Shown: positions 8,894-17,448, counted from the first letter of the stretch. The stretch: DNA of 64,000 bases from Ruegeria sp. HKCCSA071 (GCF_017872555.1 NZ_JAEDOX010000008.1:83495-147494), one strand, 5' to 3'. Notes: generated from the sequence alone by a model not told the origin. A program made the numbers and translations.

Positions 8894-9442
8894 ATGTCTG
8901 AATTTTCTGAAAGACAGGCACCTTCAGAGCCTGAAACTCGGCGCGATTTCTTATACTTCGTCACCGGCGGTGCCGCCATCGTGGCCACGGGCGCGGCGGT
9001 CTGGCCACTTGTTAACAGCATGAACCCCAGTGCAGACATCTCCGCCCAAGCCGTTGTCGACATAGATCTTGAAGGTGTCGGACCAGGAACGAGGATCACT
9101 GTTAAATGGAAAGGCAAGCCGATCTTTATCGACCACCGGACTAAAGAGCGGATCGCGCTGGCGATAGCAGAAGACGATGCACCAATGATCGACCCGCAAC
9201 CTGACGCCGAGCGCGTACAGCGACCGGAATGGCTGGTAGTTATTGGCGTTTGCACCCATCTGGGATGCATACCACTCGGGCAGGGCGGCAGCGAACCCAC
9301 CGGAGACTGGGACGGTTGGTTCTGTCCGTGTCACGGTTCACATTACGACACGTCTGGCAGAATTCGGAAAGGCCCCGCGCCCCGCAACCTCGATCTGCCC
9401 CCTTACGAGTTCGTCACCGACACACGGGTCAAAATTGGGTGA
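8894..9442 (+). CDS. petA: Rieske iron-sulfur protein (cytochrome bc1-type)
   Basis: A 182-residue ubiquinol-cytochrome c reductase Rieske subunit. It carries a twin-arginine signal/anchor (TRRDFLYFVTGGAA, residues 16-29), then the cluster-binding boxes CTHLGC (Cys120, His122, disulfide Cys125) and CPCHGSHYD (Cys144, disulfide Cys146, His147), all intact. The start has a strong AGGAGGAAC. No cytochrome b or c1 gene is beside it, so this is an orphan copy, perhaps a replacement subunit for a chromosomal bc1 complex or a stress variant. Length matches alphaproteobacterial PetA. Confidence 0.92.
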   Translation: MSEFSERQAPSEPETRRDFLYFVTGGAAIVATGAAVWPLVNSMNPSADISAQAVVDIDLEGVGPGTRITVKWKGKPIFIDHRTKERIALAIAEDDAPMIDPQPDAERVQRPEWLVVIGVCTHLGCIPLGQGGSEPTGDWDGWFCPCHGSHYDTSGRIRKGPAPRNLDLPPYEFVTDTRVKIG

Positions 9443-9734
9443 CGGCGCGGTGAACTTTGTTCAGAGGCGCGTGCCTCACCAAGTTCGTTTGTCAGTCCTC
9501 GAATATCCCTCGATCAGCGCCGCGATGCTATGTGGCGGAATTCGACATGTACCCCGCTTTCTGGAGTTTTCGAGAAGAGACCTCGCCGTCATGTTCTGAA
9601 CGGAACAATTCTAATCGCTGCGCTCAACGTTTTCTGCTTCGCCCATGTTTAGACATGCCATCTTGCCTTTTGACAGGATCGCATCTGAATTGCGGGTTGA
9701 GAGGAAACGCTTTGGTCCTGAACAAGGTGCTATT
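9443..9734. other. Non-coding gap between convergent genes
   Basis: About 290 bp between the stop of the Rieske gene and the stop of the leftward MFS gene. I see no convincing gene, repeat or clean terminator. It is the boundary between the copper cluster and the MerR-controlled unit. Confidence 0.5.
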
Positions 9735-10985
9735 TCAACCCCGTGTCAGCCGCGCGGCGATCGCGACCTGTCCCAGCGCGGCCAGGATCGCAGCGATGAA
9801 CACGGCTTCGATGGCGATCATGCTGACCACCACACCGCCCACAAGCGGCGCCAGCGCCGCCGGGGCCGCAAAGCTGTTGAACCACGCGGAATAGGCCGGG
9901 CGGCGGTCGTCGGGCGAGATCTCCAGCAAATAGCCGAGATAGCCGATGGTCACCCCGTTCATCATCGCGCCGATCAGGAAGAACAGCACCGCGAAACCGG
10001 TCAGCCCCGAACCCGTGACCACAAGCAGCAAAACCAGCACCGGAGGTCCGAGACGCACCAGTGCCACTATCCCCAGCAGGCGCAATTTGCCCGCCTGGTC
10101 TCCGATGTGGCCCCAGAGCGGATTCGAGGCCAGCGCGCCGACAGTCTGCGCCGCCAACAGCGTTCCGACATCCGCCGCCCCGAGGCCGCTGCGGCTGGCG
10201 GCAACGACATAGAACGGCAACGCCATCAGCGTCGCTGCACCAAGCCATTGGAAGATCAGGAACAGCCGGAACCGGTGGTCCTGCCGCAGCGTCGAGAAAC
10301 CTTCGCGCAGAAATCCAGACAGATTGGCAGGACGGTCCCGTGGCGCCCTTGCAGCGGTAGCGGGCTCACCCGCGGAGACAAAAAGCGTCGCAGAGACGAT
10401 CATCAGCACCGCGCCGAGCCAGAAGATCAGCGCATAGGCCCTGAGCGGCGGCATCACGTCGAGCGCGTGTCGCAGAAAGCCCGCCACCAGAACCGCCAGA
10501 ACACCGCCGCCGAAAAAGCGCCAGGCCAACATCCGGCTGCGGCGCTCGGACGGGATCGCCCGGCCGACGATGTCGTTGTAGGGCACCGCGACCACGCCGC
10601 TGACAAAGGCATAGACCGTCCACAATCCCAGCATCCCGAGCGCCAGCGGAACCGGAGGCCAATCGACCTGAGGCCAGTCGGCCCCCCACCACAGAAGAAT
10701 ACCGATCATCGCGACCGTGATCGCCCGCCCATAGGCACCAAGGGCGTAGAACGGCATCCGCCGATCGGTGCGCTCGGCGAGGTAGCCCACCGCGAACTGG
10801 GGCAGCAGCCAGCCAAGACGCAGGACCGTGCTGGCATAGCCCACGGCCAGCGCGCTACCGGTCAGCATATGCACCAGACTGGCCACCACCGTCGCGCTGT
10901 CCACCGCCGCCGACCCGCCCTGAAACACCGCACCAGCACCGGCGATGCGCCAAAATCTCGTGTCTTCGGGATTACGCCTTGCCAT
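9735..10985 (-). CDS. Major facilitator superfamily transporter
   Basis: A 416-residue, twelve-helix transporter. The loop between helices 2 and 3 reads GYLAERTDRRMPFY, the MFS motif A pattern, and the second half repeats it as NPLWGHIGDQAGKLRL. Its start lies inside the end of the upstream LPG-synthase-like gene (14-bp overlap), so both are one operon, whose promoter has MerR architecture. Substrate unknown; export of a toxic compound is the simplest guess. Confidence 0.88.
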   Translation of the reverse strand: MARRNPEDTRFWRIAGAGAVFQGGSAAVDSATVVASLVHMLTGSALAVGYASTVLRLGWLLPQFAVGYLAERTDRRMPFYALGAYGRAITVAMIGILLWWGADWPQVDWPPVPLALGMLGLWTVYAFVSGVVAVPYNDIVGRAIPSERRSRMLAWRFFGGGVLAVLVAGFLRHALDVMPPLRAYALIFWLGAVLMIVSATLFVSAGEPATAARAPRDRPANLSGFLREGFSTLRQDHRFRLFLIFQWLGAATLMALPFYVVAASRSGLGAADVGTLLAAQTVGALASNPLWGHIGDQAGKLRLLGIVALVRLGPPVLVLLLVVTGSGLTGFAVLFFLIGAMMNGVTIGYLGYLLEISPDDRRPAYSAWFNSFAAPAALAPLVGGVVVSMIAIEAVFIAAILAALGQVAIAARLTRG

Positions 10986-12000
10986 TCGCCGCCTCTGCCT
11001 CCGCCCGGGCGCGGCGGATGTCGATGCCGCTCTGCCACAACACCGTCAGGCCGATCCCGACCACCAGAAGGATCGTCAGCACATAGTTGAACAGGATCAT
11101 CAGAAGGGCGGTTTCGTCCGGAACGCCAAGCACCTTGAGCGCGAACCCCGCCCCAAAGACAAAGCTCGCCGGGATGCGCACGAAACGACCCAGAACCATG
11201 GCGAACCCGGCAAACACCATCAGGAACAGGTAATCCCACGCGCTCAGCACCACGCCAACCGCCAGCCCGGCCCACAGGAAATGGGTTGTCGCCACCAGCT
11301 TACCCGCAATGGCTGCGGCAATGGCGGCGACGCGGCGGGCCCGTGCCTGTGGCCAGACGATCCCTTCACCGAGCGCGGTGCGCAGATACGCGCCATCGGC
11401 CCCGATGCGGGCGGCAGCCCAGTCGAAGAGTCGGCAGACCAGAGGGTCCTCGCTCAGAAGTGACGCGCGGAACCGGAACAGAACCCAAAGCAGGCTGCCG
11501 AAAAGCATCAGGTTCAACAGGCCCGCAACGCTCAATCCCAGCCGCAGGTCACCCTCGATCTGTGGAATCTGGCCGGCGGCGGCCACCGCTCCGGCAAAAA
11601 GGGCGAAAACGACGCCGTCGAGGAACCGGGCGATGATCGCGGTTGCAAGCACGGTCGCCATCTTCAAGCGGTCGAGCCGGGCAACCAGCCAGGCCCGGAC
11701 CAGCGGGCTGATGCCGAGCGGGACAAGGACATTTGCGCCATAACCTGCCAGTAGCGCCCCCGTCAGCCGCAGGGTGCCGACGGGTTTCACGTCGAACAGG
11801 ATCTGCCGCCACTTCCAGCCGCTCATCAGCTGCTCCAGCAGGATGGTGGCGGCAAGAATCGCGATCCAGAACATGTTGGCTCCGCGCAGGCCCTGCAGAA
11901 ACAGCGCAAAATCGAGGCTGCCGTAGAGCGCAAACACCAGATAGAGCGCCAGGGCGGAGCCGAATATCGGCAGCAGCCACCGTTTCAGGAAGGTCCGCAT
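10972..12000 (-). CDS. Lysylphosphatidylglycerol synthase TM-domain (UPF0104-type) protein
   Basis: A 342-residue membrane protein with about eight helices and the UPF0104/LPG_synthase_TM pattern: an early EQLMSGWKWRQILFD segment, LVPLGISPLVRAWLVARLDR and a terminal long helix pair. It has no aminoacyl-transferase domain, so it resembles the flippase half of MprF or related transport proteins. ATG at 12000 is preceded by GAGGA. First gene of the MerR-type unit. The role could be lipid or small-molecule transport; not determined. Confidence 0.8.
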   Translation of the reverse strand: MRTFLKRWLLPIFGSALALYLVFALYGSLDFALFLQGLRGANMFWIAILAATILLEQLMSGWKWRQILFDVKPVGTLRLTGALLAGYGANVLVPLGISPLVRAWLVARLDRLKMATVLATAIIARFLDGVVFALFAGAVAAAGQIPQIEGDLRLGLSVAGLLNLMLFGSLLWVLFRFRASLLSEDPLVCRLFDWAAARIGADGAYLRTALGEGIVWPQARARRVAAIAAAIAGKLVATTHFLWAGLAVGVVLSAWDYLFLMVFAGFAMVLGRFVRIPASFVFGAGFALKVLGVPDETALLMILFNYVLTILLVVGIGLTVLWQSGIDIRRARAEAEAANGKA

Positions 12001-12032
12001 TTGACATCCTCGCAACTACCAAGACCTCAATG

Positions 12033-12063
12033 TTTTAACCTCCGTATCATGATACGGTGTCAA
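12033..12063 (-). promoter_or_regulatory. MerR-type promoter/operator with 19-bp spacer
   Basis: Read leftwards: -35 TTGACA (12063-12058), a 19-bp spacer (12057-12039), then -10-like TTAAAA (12038-12033). The spacer holds a perfect 16-bp palindrome, CCGTATCATGATACGG (12042-12057). A too-long 19-bp spacer with a central dyad is the hallmark of MerR-activated promoters. It drives the flippase-like/MFS operon and sits beside the divergent merR gene. Confidence 0.85.
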
Positions 12064-12089
12064 GATGACGGTGACGGAGGGAGACCGCG

Positions 12090-12503
12090 ATGCAACCACT
12101 CAAGATCGGCCAGGCCGCGCGCGAGACCGGGATAGGCGTCGAGACGATCAGATTTTATGAAAAGAAGGGCCTTGTCACTCAGCCGCCGCGCCCAATTGAC
12201 GGCGGCGCGCGGGACTATGGTGGTGACACGCTTTGGCGGCTGAAATTCATATCCGGCGCTAAGAAGCTCGGATTTTCGCTGGCAGAAATCGCGGAAATTT
12301 TGGAGTTGCGCACGGCACCAAATACCGAGTGCGTCGCGATGCAGGCCAGAGCGCGCAAAAAGCGGGACGAAATTCAGGAACGGATCGAAGGGCTTGCACG
12401 GTTGAGGAACAATCTGGACGAGCTGATCGCGGCGTGTCCGGGGCGTGGTGGAATTCAGAACTGTTCGATCGTGGGCGCCATAGAACGCAGCAGTGAGAAA
12501 TAG
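12090..12503 (+). CDS. MerR-family thiophilic-metal regulator
   Basis: A 137-residue MerR protein: winged helix-turn-helix (KIGQAARETGIGVETIRFYE), then a dimerisation helix. Cys81, Cys116 and Cys125 occupy the three positions used by MerR/PbrR-type sensors of Hg(II) or Pb(II). It is divergent from the operon whose 19-bp-spacer promoter it most likely controls. Metal specificity cannot be read from sequence. Confidence 0.9.
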   Translation: MQPLKIGQAARETGIGVETIRFYEKKGLVTQPPRPIDGGARDYGGDTLWRLKFISGAKKLGFSLAEIAEILELRTAPNTECVAMQARARKKRDEIQERIEGLARLRNNLDELIAACPGRGGIQNCSIVGAIERSSEK

Positions 12504-12529
12504 GCGCAATTCCGGCCTTGAACGGAGGG

Positions 12530-12719
12530 TAGCGGCGTTGCTTGCGAACCGGGTTATTGCCAAGCAGGACCCAGAACGGCAGGTGCAGCGAAAAAAGGAG
12601 AGCGAGGGTTCCGCTTCCGAGCAGAGTTTGCGCCAGATCATTGTGAGAAATCCCTGCGTCGCCCAGAAAGCCATATCTGATGAGTGTCGGAGGGTGACGG
12701 ACAAGTCGGCCCTGTAAAT
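12530..12719 (-). pseudogene. Possible decayed methyltransferase-like fragment
   Basis: On the minus strand two adjacent frames carry pieces resembling an isoprenylcysteine/MddA-type membrane methyltransferase: GRLVRHP in one frame and MAFWATQGFLTM in the other, as if shifted by a frame change. No intact gene remains. The likeness is short and could be chance. Confidence 0.22.
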
Positions 12720-12793
12720 GCGGTCCAGCTTTTATCCTACCGGTGCGATTTTATATCGGTTTAAGACAAGTTTACCCAAGAGGGAACATGACA

Positions 12794-13264
12794 ATGAATA
12801 ACCTGAGCCGCCGCCGCTTGATGCAAGGAGCCGCGGCAATTGCGTGCAGCGCGGCGCTTCCCGCCTTCGCGAAAACCGGTCCCTCAATCCATGTCCTGAA
12901 GGATCCGAATTGTGGGTGCTGCGGATCGTGGATCAAAATCATGCGGGCGGAAGGTTTTGAAGTAGGCGTGGAAAACAGTGCTTGGGAGGCCTTGAACGCT
13001 TACAAAACCGCCAATGGGATTCCGGAGGGCATGATGTCATGCCACACGGGTCGCGTGGAGGGCTACATGATCGAAGGACACGTCCCATCCGCTGACATTC
13101 GGCGCCTGCTGGGCGAACGCCCGAATGCTGTCGGACTGTCGGTTCCGGGAATGCCTTTCGGCTCACCGGGCATGGGGCCGGAAAGTGAACGCGAAGCCTT
13201 CGACGTCTTTCTGATCCGCAAGGATGGAACCACAGAGGTGTTCGCCAGCTACCCGGCCGCATAA
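12794..13264 (+). CDS. DUF411 (CopG-like) metal-binding protein
   Basis: A 156-residue exported protein. It begins with a twin-arginine-like signal (SRRRLMQGAAAIA) and has the family's Cys cluster DPNCGCCGSW, followed by MMSCHTG and the GMPFGSPGMG loop. DUF411 includes CopG of copper-resistance operons, which binds a copper cluster through such Cys. ATG at 12794 lies 9 nt after AGAGGG; an ATG two codons earlier is possible but too close. A second DUF411 gene lies at 33895-34362. Confidence 0.88.
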   Translation: MNNLSRRRLMQGAAAIACSAALPAFAKTGPSIHVLKDPNCGCCGSWIKIMRAEGFEVGVENSAWEALNAYKTANGIPEGMMSCHTGRVEGYMIEGHVPSADIRRLLGERPNAVGLSVPGMPFGSPGMGPESEREAFDVFLIRKDGTTEVFASYPAA

Positions 13265-13420
13265 TTTCCCGATGGCGCTGGCAAGATCCTGACAAACACG
13301 GCGCTCGCTTCTGCTGCCTGGTTTACGTGACATTCTTCACGGCAAACCAGTTGATCCGTGACTTCACGCCTGCCTTGTCCTACCGGGCAAGTTCCAGCCT
13401 ACGGTGAAAAAATACCTGCG

Positions 13421-13450
13421 TCCGCAAAGCCTGATGACCGGCTTTGCGGA
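13421..13450 (-). terminator. Hairpin terminator below GDCCVxC gene
   Basis: A perfect 11-bp stem, TCCGCAAAGCC (13421-13431) with GGCTTTGCGGA (13440-13450), and an 8-nt loop. Read leftwards it is followed after 7 nt by a T-run (TATTTTTTC). It sits 25 bp downstream of the GDCCVxC stop and could also end the rightward DUF411 transcript. Confidence 0.6.
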
Positions 13451-13475
13451 CAAAACCGACATCCCGGTCGCCGTA

Positions 13476-13694
13476 TCAACCGCAGCATTTGTCGCCCGCC
13501 TGAATTGGCGGGCATGGGGCCGATCCGTAGGAACAGTAGACGCAGCAATCGCCGGGAAGTGGCTTCAGGACTTTTCCGCAAGATGTGCATTCGTAGAACC
13601 ACTGGCACGCGTCTGTTGGCATCGTTTCAGGCCTTGAATGTCCACATTCCGGGCAGATGATCGTGCTGACAAGGTTCGGGTGCTTTTCACTCAT
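13476..13694 (-). CDS. GDCCVxC-domain small zinc-ribbon protein
   Basis: A 72-residue Cys-rich protein: CPECGH, then CTSCGK, then the signature GDCCVYCSYGSAPCPP, ending KCCG. This family is typically next to mercury- or metal-transport genes, in some cases with selenocysteine; here ordinary Cys codons are used. Downstream of merT in one leftward unit. It may bind or carry a thiophilic metal. Confidence 0.82.
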   Translation of the reverse strand: MSEKHPNLVSTIICPECGHSRPETMPTDACQWFYECTSCGKVLKPLPGDCCVYCSYGSAPCPPIQAGDKCCG

Positions 13695-13752
13695 GGCGTC
13701 ACATCAAGGTTATCAGGAAATCATTTATTCGGATTTCGTTGAGCACGATAAC

Positions 13753-14022
13753 CTAAGCGATGGCCGTCAACGCAAAACTGCCTGTCAGCCACCATTTGAA
13801 GCGGTCGAGCGAACCACGGCGATACGCGACGATGCCAGAGAGAAACAGCAGGGCCGTCGAACCGCCGAGCACGTAATAACTCGCGGCGGCGATCTTGCCG
13901 AATACGGCCAGCCAGCTCCCTCCCAAGCCAAGCAAAATCAAGGCCATCGGCAAGATGCAGCAGGTCGCAACGCCAAGTGCGGTAAACGATCCAAGAAAGC
14001 TTGCGCCAACAAACTTGCTCAT
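13753..14022 (-). CDS. merT: Short MerT-type mercuric transport protein
   Basis: An 89-residue protein with three hydrophobic helices and the MerT signature GVATCCILPMALILLGLGG, with the vicinal Cys pair in the first helix. Classical MerT is about 116 residues and has a second Cys pair; that C-terminal part is missing here, so this belongs to a shorter subgroup. ATG at 14022 is chosen over a longer frame. It is driven by a MerR-type promoter and followed by the GDCCVxC gene; merP and merA are absent. Confidence 0.78.
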   Translation of the reverse strand: MSKFVGASFLGSFTALGVATCCILPMALILLGLGGSWLAVFGKIAAASYYVLGGSTALLFLSGIVAYRRGSLDRFKWWLTGSFALTAIA

Positions 14023-14121
14023 GGTCAGCTTTCTCCGGCTTTGACGAACTCGAGCGGAAGCCGGTTCGACTTCCTCGATTTTTGCTTCGCGCGGTATGTG
14101 AAATTCGACATCATGACCGAC

Positions 14122-14152
14122 AACATGCACCCTGTAGTAGCTACAGGTTCAA
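14122..14152 (-). promoter_or_regulatory. MerR-type merT promoter/operator
   Basis: Read leftwards: -35 TTGAAC (14152-14147), a 19-bp spacer (14146-14128), -10 CATGTT (14127-14122). The dyad CCTGTAG-TAG-CTACAGG (14131-14147) overlaps the spacer. Same architecture as the site at 12033-12063 but a different operator sequence, so the two MerR proteins probably recognise different sites. Confidence 0.8.
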
Positions 14153-14167
14153 GGGAAAGGTCATCAC

Positions 14168-14587
14168 ATGATTGCGATTGGCGAAGCGGCGAGATTGACC
14201 GGTCTGTCGGTCGAGACGATCCGCTACTACGAACGGGAAGGCATAGTCGAGAAAGCCGGTCGAACCGCCTCGGGACGCCGCGCATACACGGAACGGGAAA
14301 TCTCCGAGCTCAGATTCATCAAACGCTGCCGCGATCTTGGCTTTACCATTCAGGGTGCATGCGCACTTCGCGAATTGTCCAAAGCGCCCGAGCAAGCTTG
14401 TCGTGACGTCGAAGACGTCGCAACAAGACATCTCGACAACGTCAGGTCAAAAATCGCCGCCCTCCAACGGTTGGAGCAAGCACTGGCAGAACTTGTGCAG
14501 ACCTGCACCGAGGGTACGGCCTCATGCCCCCTGCTAACGGCGTTGCTCAACGAGCCTATCGCCAAAGAAAAAATAAACGACACCTAA
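14168..14587 (+). CDS. merR: MerR-family mercury-type regulator
   Basis: A 139-residue MerR protein: AIGEAARLTGLSVETIRYYE helix-turn-helix and a dimerisation helix. Cys78, Cys113 and Cys120 match the three Hg(II) ligands of MerR in spacing. ATG at 14168 follows GGGAAAGG. Divergent from the merT gene and its 19-bp-spacer promoter, which it should activate. Mercury or another soft metal is the likely ligand. Confidence 0.9.
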   Translation: MIAIGEAARLTGLSVETIRYYEREGIVEKAGRTASGRRAYTEREISELRFIKRCRDLGFTIQGACALRELSKAPEQACRDVEDVATRHLDNVRSKIAALQRLEQALAELVQTCTEGTASCPLLTALLNEPIAKEKINDT

Positions 14588-14850
14588 TTGCAACGCCCGG
14601 AAAGGATCGAATCTGGCCAACTCAGTTTGCGGAAAGACTACAATGCGGCTCAAATCCGGCTCGCTCATCATTACCCACCCCATGCCCGAACTCTCTGCCT
14701 GTCCTCATCGCAGGCGAGAGTGACATTCCTGAATTGCTCATGGGTGACATTTGAGCTTTGCGGCTACAGATTGCGGAAGCATAAGTGAAATTATGTGAAA
14801 CTTGCCCCTGCTCACAATTTTGCAAATCAAGCGGTGCACGTGGGCCGAAC

Positions 14851-15804
14851 TCAGAGATGCCTGATCCACACGCATTGATCCCGGTTGGGTCCAAGTTCTT
14901 CGAGGATCCTTTCAGCATCCAGATTGAAGTCTTTGGCAATTTCCTGGACCTGAACCGCCTGAAAGCTATCCAAGTTCCGCACCGTTCGACCATCTTCAAA
15001 GGTGATCAACTCGTGTGATCTTCCAGACCAACGCACGATCCCGCCGCAAAGGGTCTGTCCTTCAACATCCGCAAGTTCGGCGACCGGGTCGGCAAAGAAA
15101 TCGGTCCATTTAAGAATACCTGTGCTGACAGCTCTCGCCACTGCTTGTTCCGTTGTCCGGCACTTGAGTTTTGTGACGATCGAAGACGTCAAAGCATGCA
15201 CCATCCTGGAGGAGAGCCCCGTCTGGCCAGCAACTACGGATGGGATCAATCCTGATGCGAGCATCTTCAGAACATCCATCTCCTGATCGGACAACGCATC
15301 CGTAGGAAAGTTGAAAACTGTATCAATCACATCGAGCGCGAGTAGATGCAGGACCTGCGCTTCGTGGCGAAGGGCAGGGAGCATACTCCCGACCAAGGCG
15401 TCCCAGTCGGATCGGCGCAGGTTGGAGGTAACCGTAAAGACACCACGCTCCCCAAACGGATTGATAACCGGAATGGATAGTCCGTGCTGACCCACACCAA
15501 ATTTTCTCGCTGCATCGAATAGCGGTGCGTGTTCACGCTGATCATCAAACACAGCCCAATCAATTGGTGCGATCATTGCGGCGCCAAACCGGATGAGGGG
15601 ATCGACCAGGACCATGTCGTTGTCGACGTAGTGCCTGACCCATTCGGCCGGGAACGTGGTGCAGCCGTGGACAACGTTGTGATGCTTGTCGATATGGGCG
15701 TAGGACGCATTCTCCAGTCCGAACCTCGAACAAATTTCCTGAAGGCGCGCCTCCCCGGTCTGCCTGAAATCCAGTTCAGAATTGCCAATGTCCGCGATTT
15801 TCAT
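14851..15804 (-). CDS. LuxR-type regulator with C-terminal extension
   Basis: A 317-residue protein. The N-terminal half resembles the autoinducer-binding domain of LuxR proteins (W and D pattern in FPAEWVRHYVDNDMVLVDPL and WAVFDD). A LuxR helix-turn-helix follows at about residues 192-250 (LSDQEMDVLKMLASGL...). Typical LuxR proteins end here, at about 240 residues; this one has about 70 more, which I do not recognise. No luxI synthase is in the window, so it is a solo receptor. It lies downstream of repC in the same direction and may link replication or transfer to cell density. Confidence 0.75.
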   Translation of the reverse strand: MKIADIGNSELDFRQTGEARLQEICSRFGLENASYAHIDKHHNVVHGCTTFPAEWVRHYVDNDMVLVDPLIRFGAAMIAPIDWAVFDDQREHAPLFDAARKFGVGQHGLSIPVINPFGERGVFTVTSNLRRSDWDALVGSMLPALRHEAQVLHLLALDVIDTVFNFPTDALSDQEMDVLKMLASGLIPSVVAGQTGLSSRMVHALTSSIVTKLKCRTTEQAVARAVSTGILKWTDFFADPVAELADVEGQTLCGGIVRWSGRSHELITFEDGRTVRNLDSFQAVQVQEIAKDFNLDAERILEELGPNRDQCVWIRHL

Positions 15805-15869
15805 AGATCGTCTTTCTGTTCCGCGTTGCCGTCGAGGCCGCTTAGCAACCTAAAGCTGAACAAACCACT

Positions 15870-15881
15870 CGGGAATTCCCG
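15870..15881. promoter_or_regulatory. 12-bp palindrome upstream of luxR-type gene
   Basis: CGGGAATTCCCG is a perfect palindrome 66 bp before the regulator's start, in the 187-bp gap below repC. Possibly an operator. It is short, so chance cannot be excluded. Confidence 0.25.
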
Positions 15882-15991
15882 TAGCCAATCATGCATTTGA
15901 ATACAGTTCTGTTCTGGAGGCGGAAACGGAGCGAAAACCTGCCGATGAGACACATGAATTGGAGAAGCTGGCGGCTCATAACCCGGCACGG

Positions 15992-17281
15992 CTAAAACCC
16001 GCTGCAGTGATCTTGCGGAAGCCCGTCTTCCTCCTCTCGGGCTCTACGCGCCAAAAGCCCCATGAAACTGGAAATCAGGTTCAGTTCACCGCGCTCATCT
16101 GCGTGCACCATACCGCGCAGATATCCGCCCGGATTAACCACTGGCGGCAACCGTGGATCGCTCAGCCTCGCGTCTGTGATCAACCCGGCCAGGATTGCAC
16201 CCATCACGGTCAATCGGTCAATCGCCGTACGCCAAGCCGAGGCATTGGCGCCGATCTCCGACAATCGCGACCAAACGCCGGTCTCAATCGCGTAGAGCGA
16301 CGGGCTGGAATTCTGATCTCCGCCACCCGCGATATCGATATGCATGCGCAGCTCGGGTGAGGCCAGTTCATATAGGATGCGGTTATTCACCCGCGGTAGT
16401 TTTTGGGCCTTGCGCGATGCCGTATCTGTCGGATGATTGCTTTCTAAGCAATGCGGAGGGCCGTCAGGCCCGGAGCCGGAACAATCTGGTTCCGAGGCTT
16501 TTGCCGAGGACATTGAACTCTCGCCATCGGCGTTACAGGACAGAATTGTTTCTTCAATTTGGTCTTGTATATGGCACCCGAAACAAGCTTCGGGTTCACC
16601 CGAAATTTCACCGGGTTTTGCGACATGCTCTTCGATCCGGCTCCAAAGGTCGTAAGCCGCCTGAACATGTAGCTTGAGCGCCTCCAGCGTCATGTATTTC
16701 AACTTGTCGGCGCGCGGCCAGGATCGAAGTTCCTCCTTCATGCCTTCCAGACTTTCAGGAGGGCAGGGGAGTAAGAGAAGCACGGCCAGACTATGTTTCA
16801 CATATCGGTAAAGCCGTGATCGATCCCCGCGCAGCTCGTCCTGTTCTTTCTTCTCGGCCTTGCTGCGCACGTCCGCGTCGCGCATCTCGGGAATGAGGTT
16901 CAGGGCAGGGGTCAGGAAGAGTCCAAGCTTCTTGCGCTTACAGCGCGCGCCATTTGCGCCAAGCCTGCGTTCGATCAGACCAATCCTTTCCAGCTCACGT
17001 TCGTGATTGTGGATTGTCCGATCTGTCACGCCTCGCCCGGCAATGAGGGTTTCCTGGCGCGCGTAGCAAAAGGGTTCCTGAGACGGGTCTCGAAAAGCAC
17101 ATGGCGTAATCATATCGATGATGATCTCTAAGGTGCGAATACACTGGGCTGATGCGCCTCTGATCTGCGCATATCCCACGCAGAGCTGACGTAACCTGTC
17201 ACGGTTCCAGCCCTCAGGAAGGCCGTTGTGAAAGCGAATATTATCGTGGTGATGGGCGGATGCGATCTGCCGAAAGCTCAT
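15992..17281 (-). CDS. repC: RepC-type plasmid replication initiator
   Basis: A 429-residue protein of the RepC family of alphaproteobacterial plasmids. The N-terminal half contains the conserved DNA-binding region (FCYARQETLIAGRGVTDRTI and HERELERIGLIERR), the C-terminal half the NPGGYLRGM segment. The ATG at 17281 follows GAGG at the right distance; a TTG further up is less likely. RepC binds the origin, usually inside its own gene. The normal partners repA and repB are not beside it, so partition must come from elsewhere, possibly the ParB at 44370-46235. A candidate ctRNA lies upstream. Confidence 0.88.
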   Translation of the reverse strand: MSFRQIASAHHHDNIRFHNGLPEGWNRDRLRQLCVGYAQIRGASAQCIRTLEIIIDMITPCAFRDPSQEPFCYARQETLIAGRGVTDRTIHNHERELERIGLIERRLGANGARCKRKKLGLFLTPALNLIPEMRDADVRSKAEKKEQDELRGDRSRLYRYVKHSLAVLLLLPCPPESLEGMKEELRSWPRADKLKYMTLEALKLHVQAAYDLWSRIEEHVAKPGEISGEPEACFGCHIQDQIEETILSCNADGESSMSSAKASEPDCSGSGPDGPPHCLESNHPTDTASRKAQKLPRVNNRILYELASPELRMHIDIAGGGDQNSSPSLYAIETGVWSRLSEIGANASAWRTAIDRLTVMGAILAGLITDARLSDPRLPPVVNPGGYLRGMVHADERGELNLISSFMGLLARRAREEEDGLPQDHCSGF

Positions 17282-17448
17282 GGATTTGGCCTCATTTGGC
17301 AAAGGTCAGTGTTGATATCGCGGCTTCGCGGGGCAGGGTGTTCGGAATGGTTCAACGGTCTCATGGTCTGCTTCTCATTGGGGAAGCAAGGCGGCTCGAA
17401 CCTCAGCAAAAAGACACAGAAAAACCGTTCGCACAGATGCGTTTGTCC

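Noticed and set aside
9645..11090. 481-codon plus-strand ORF antisense to the MFS gene
   Set aside because: Composition is Arg/Gln/His-rich without domains; it mirrors a clear MFS transporter on the other strand.
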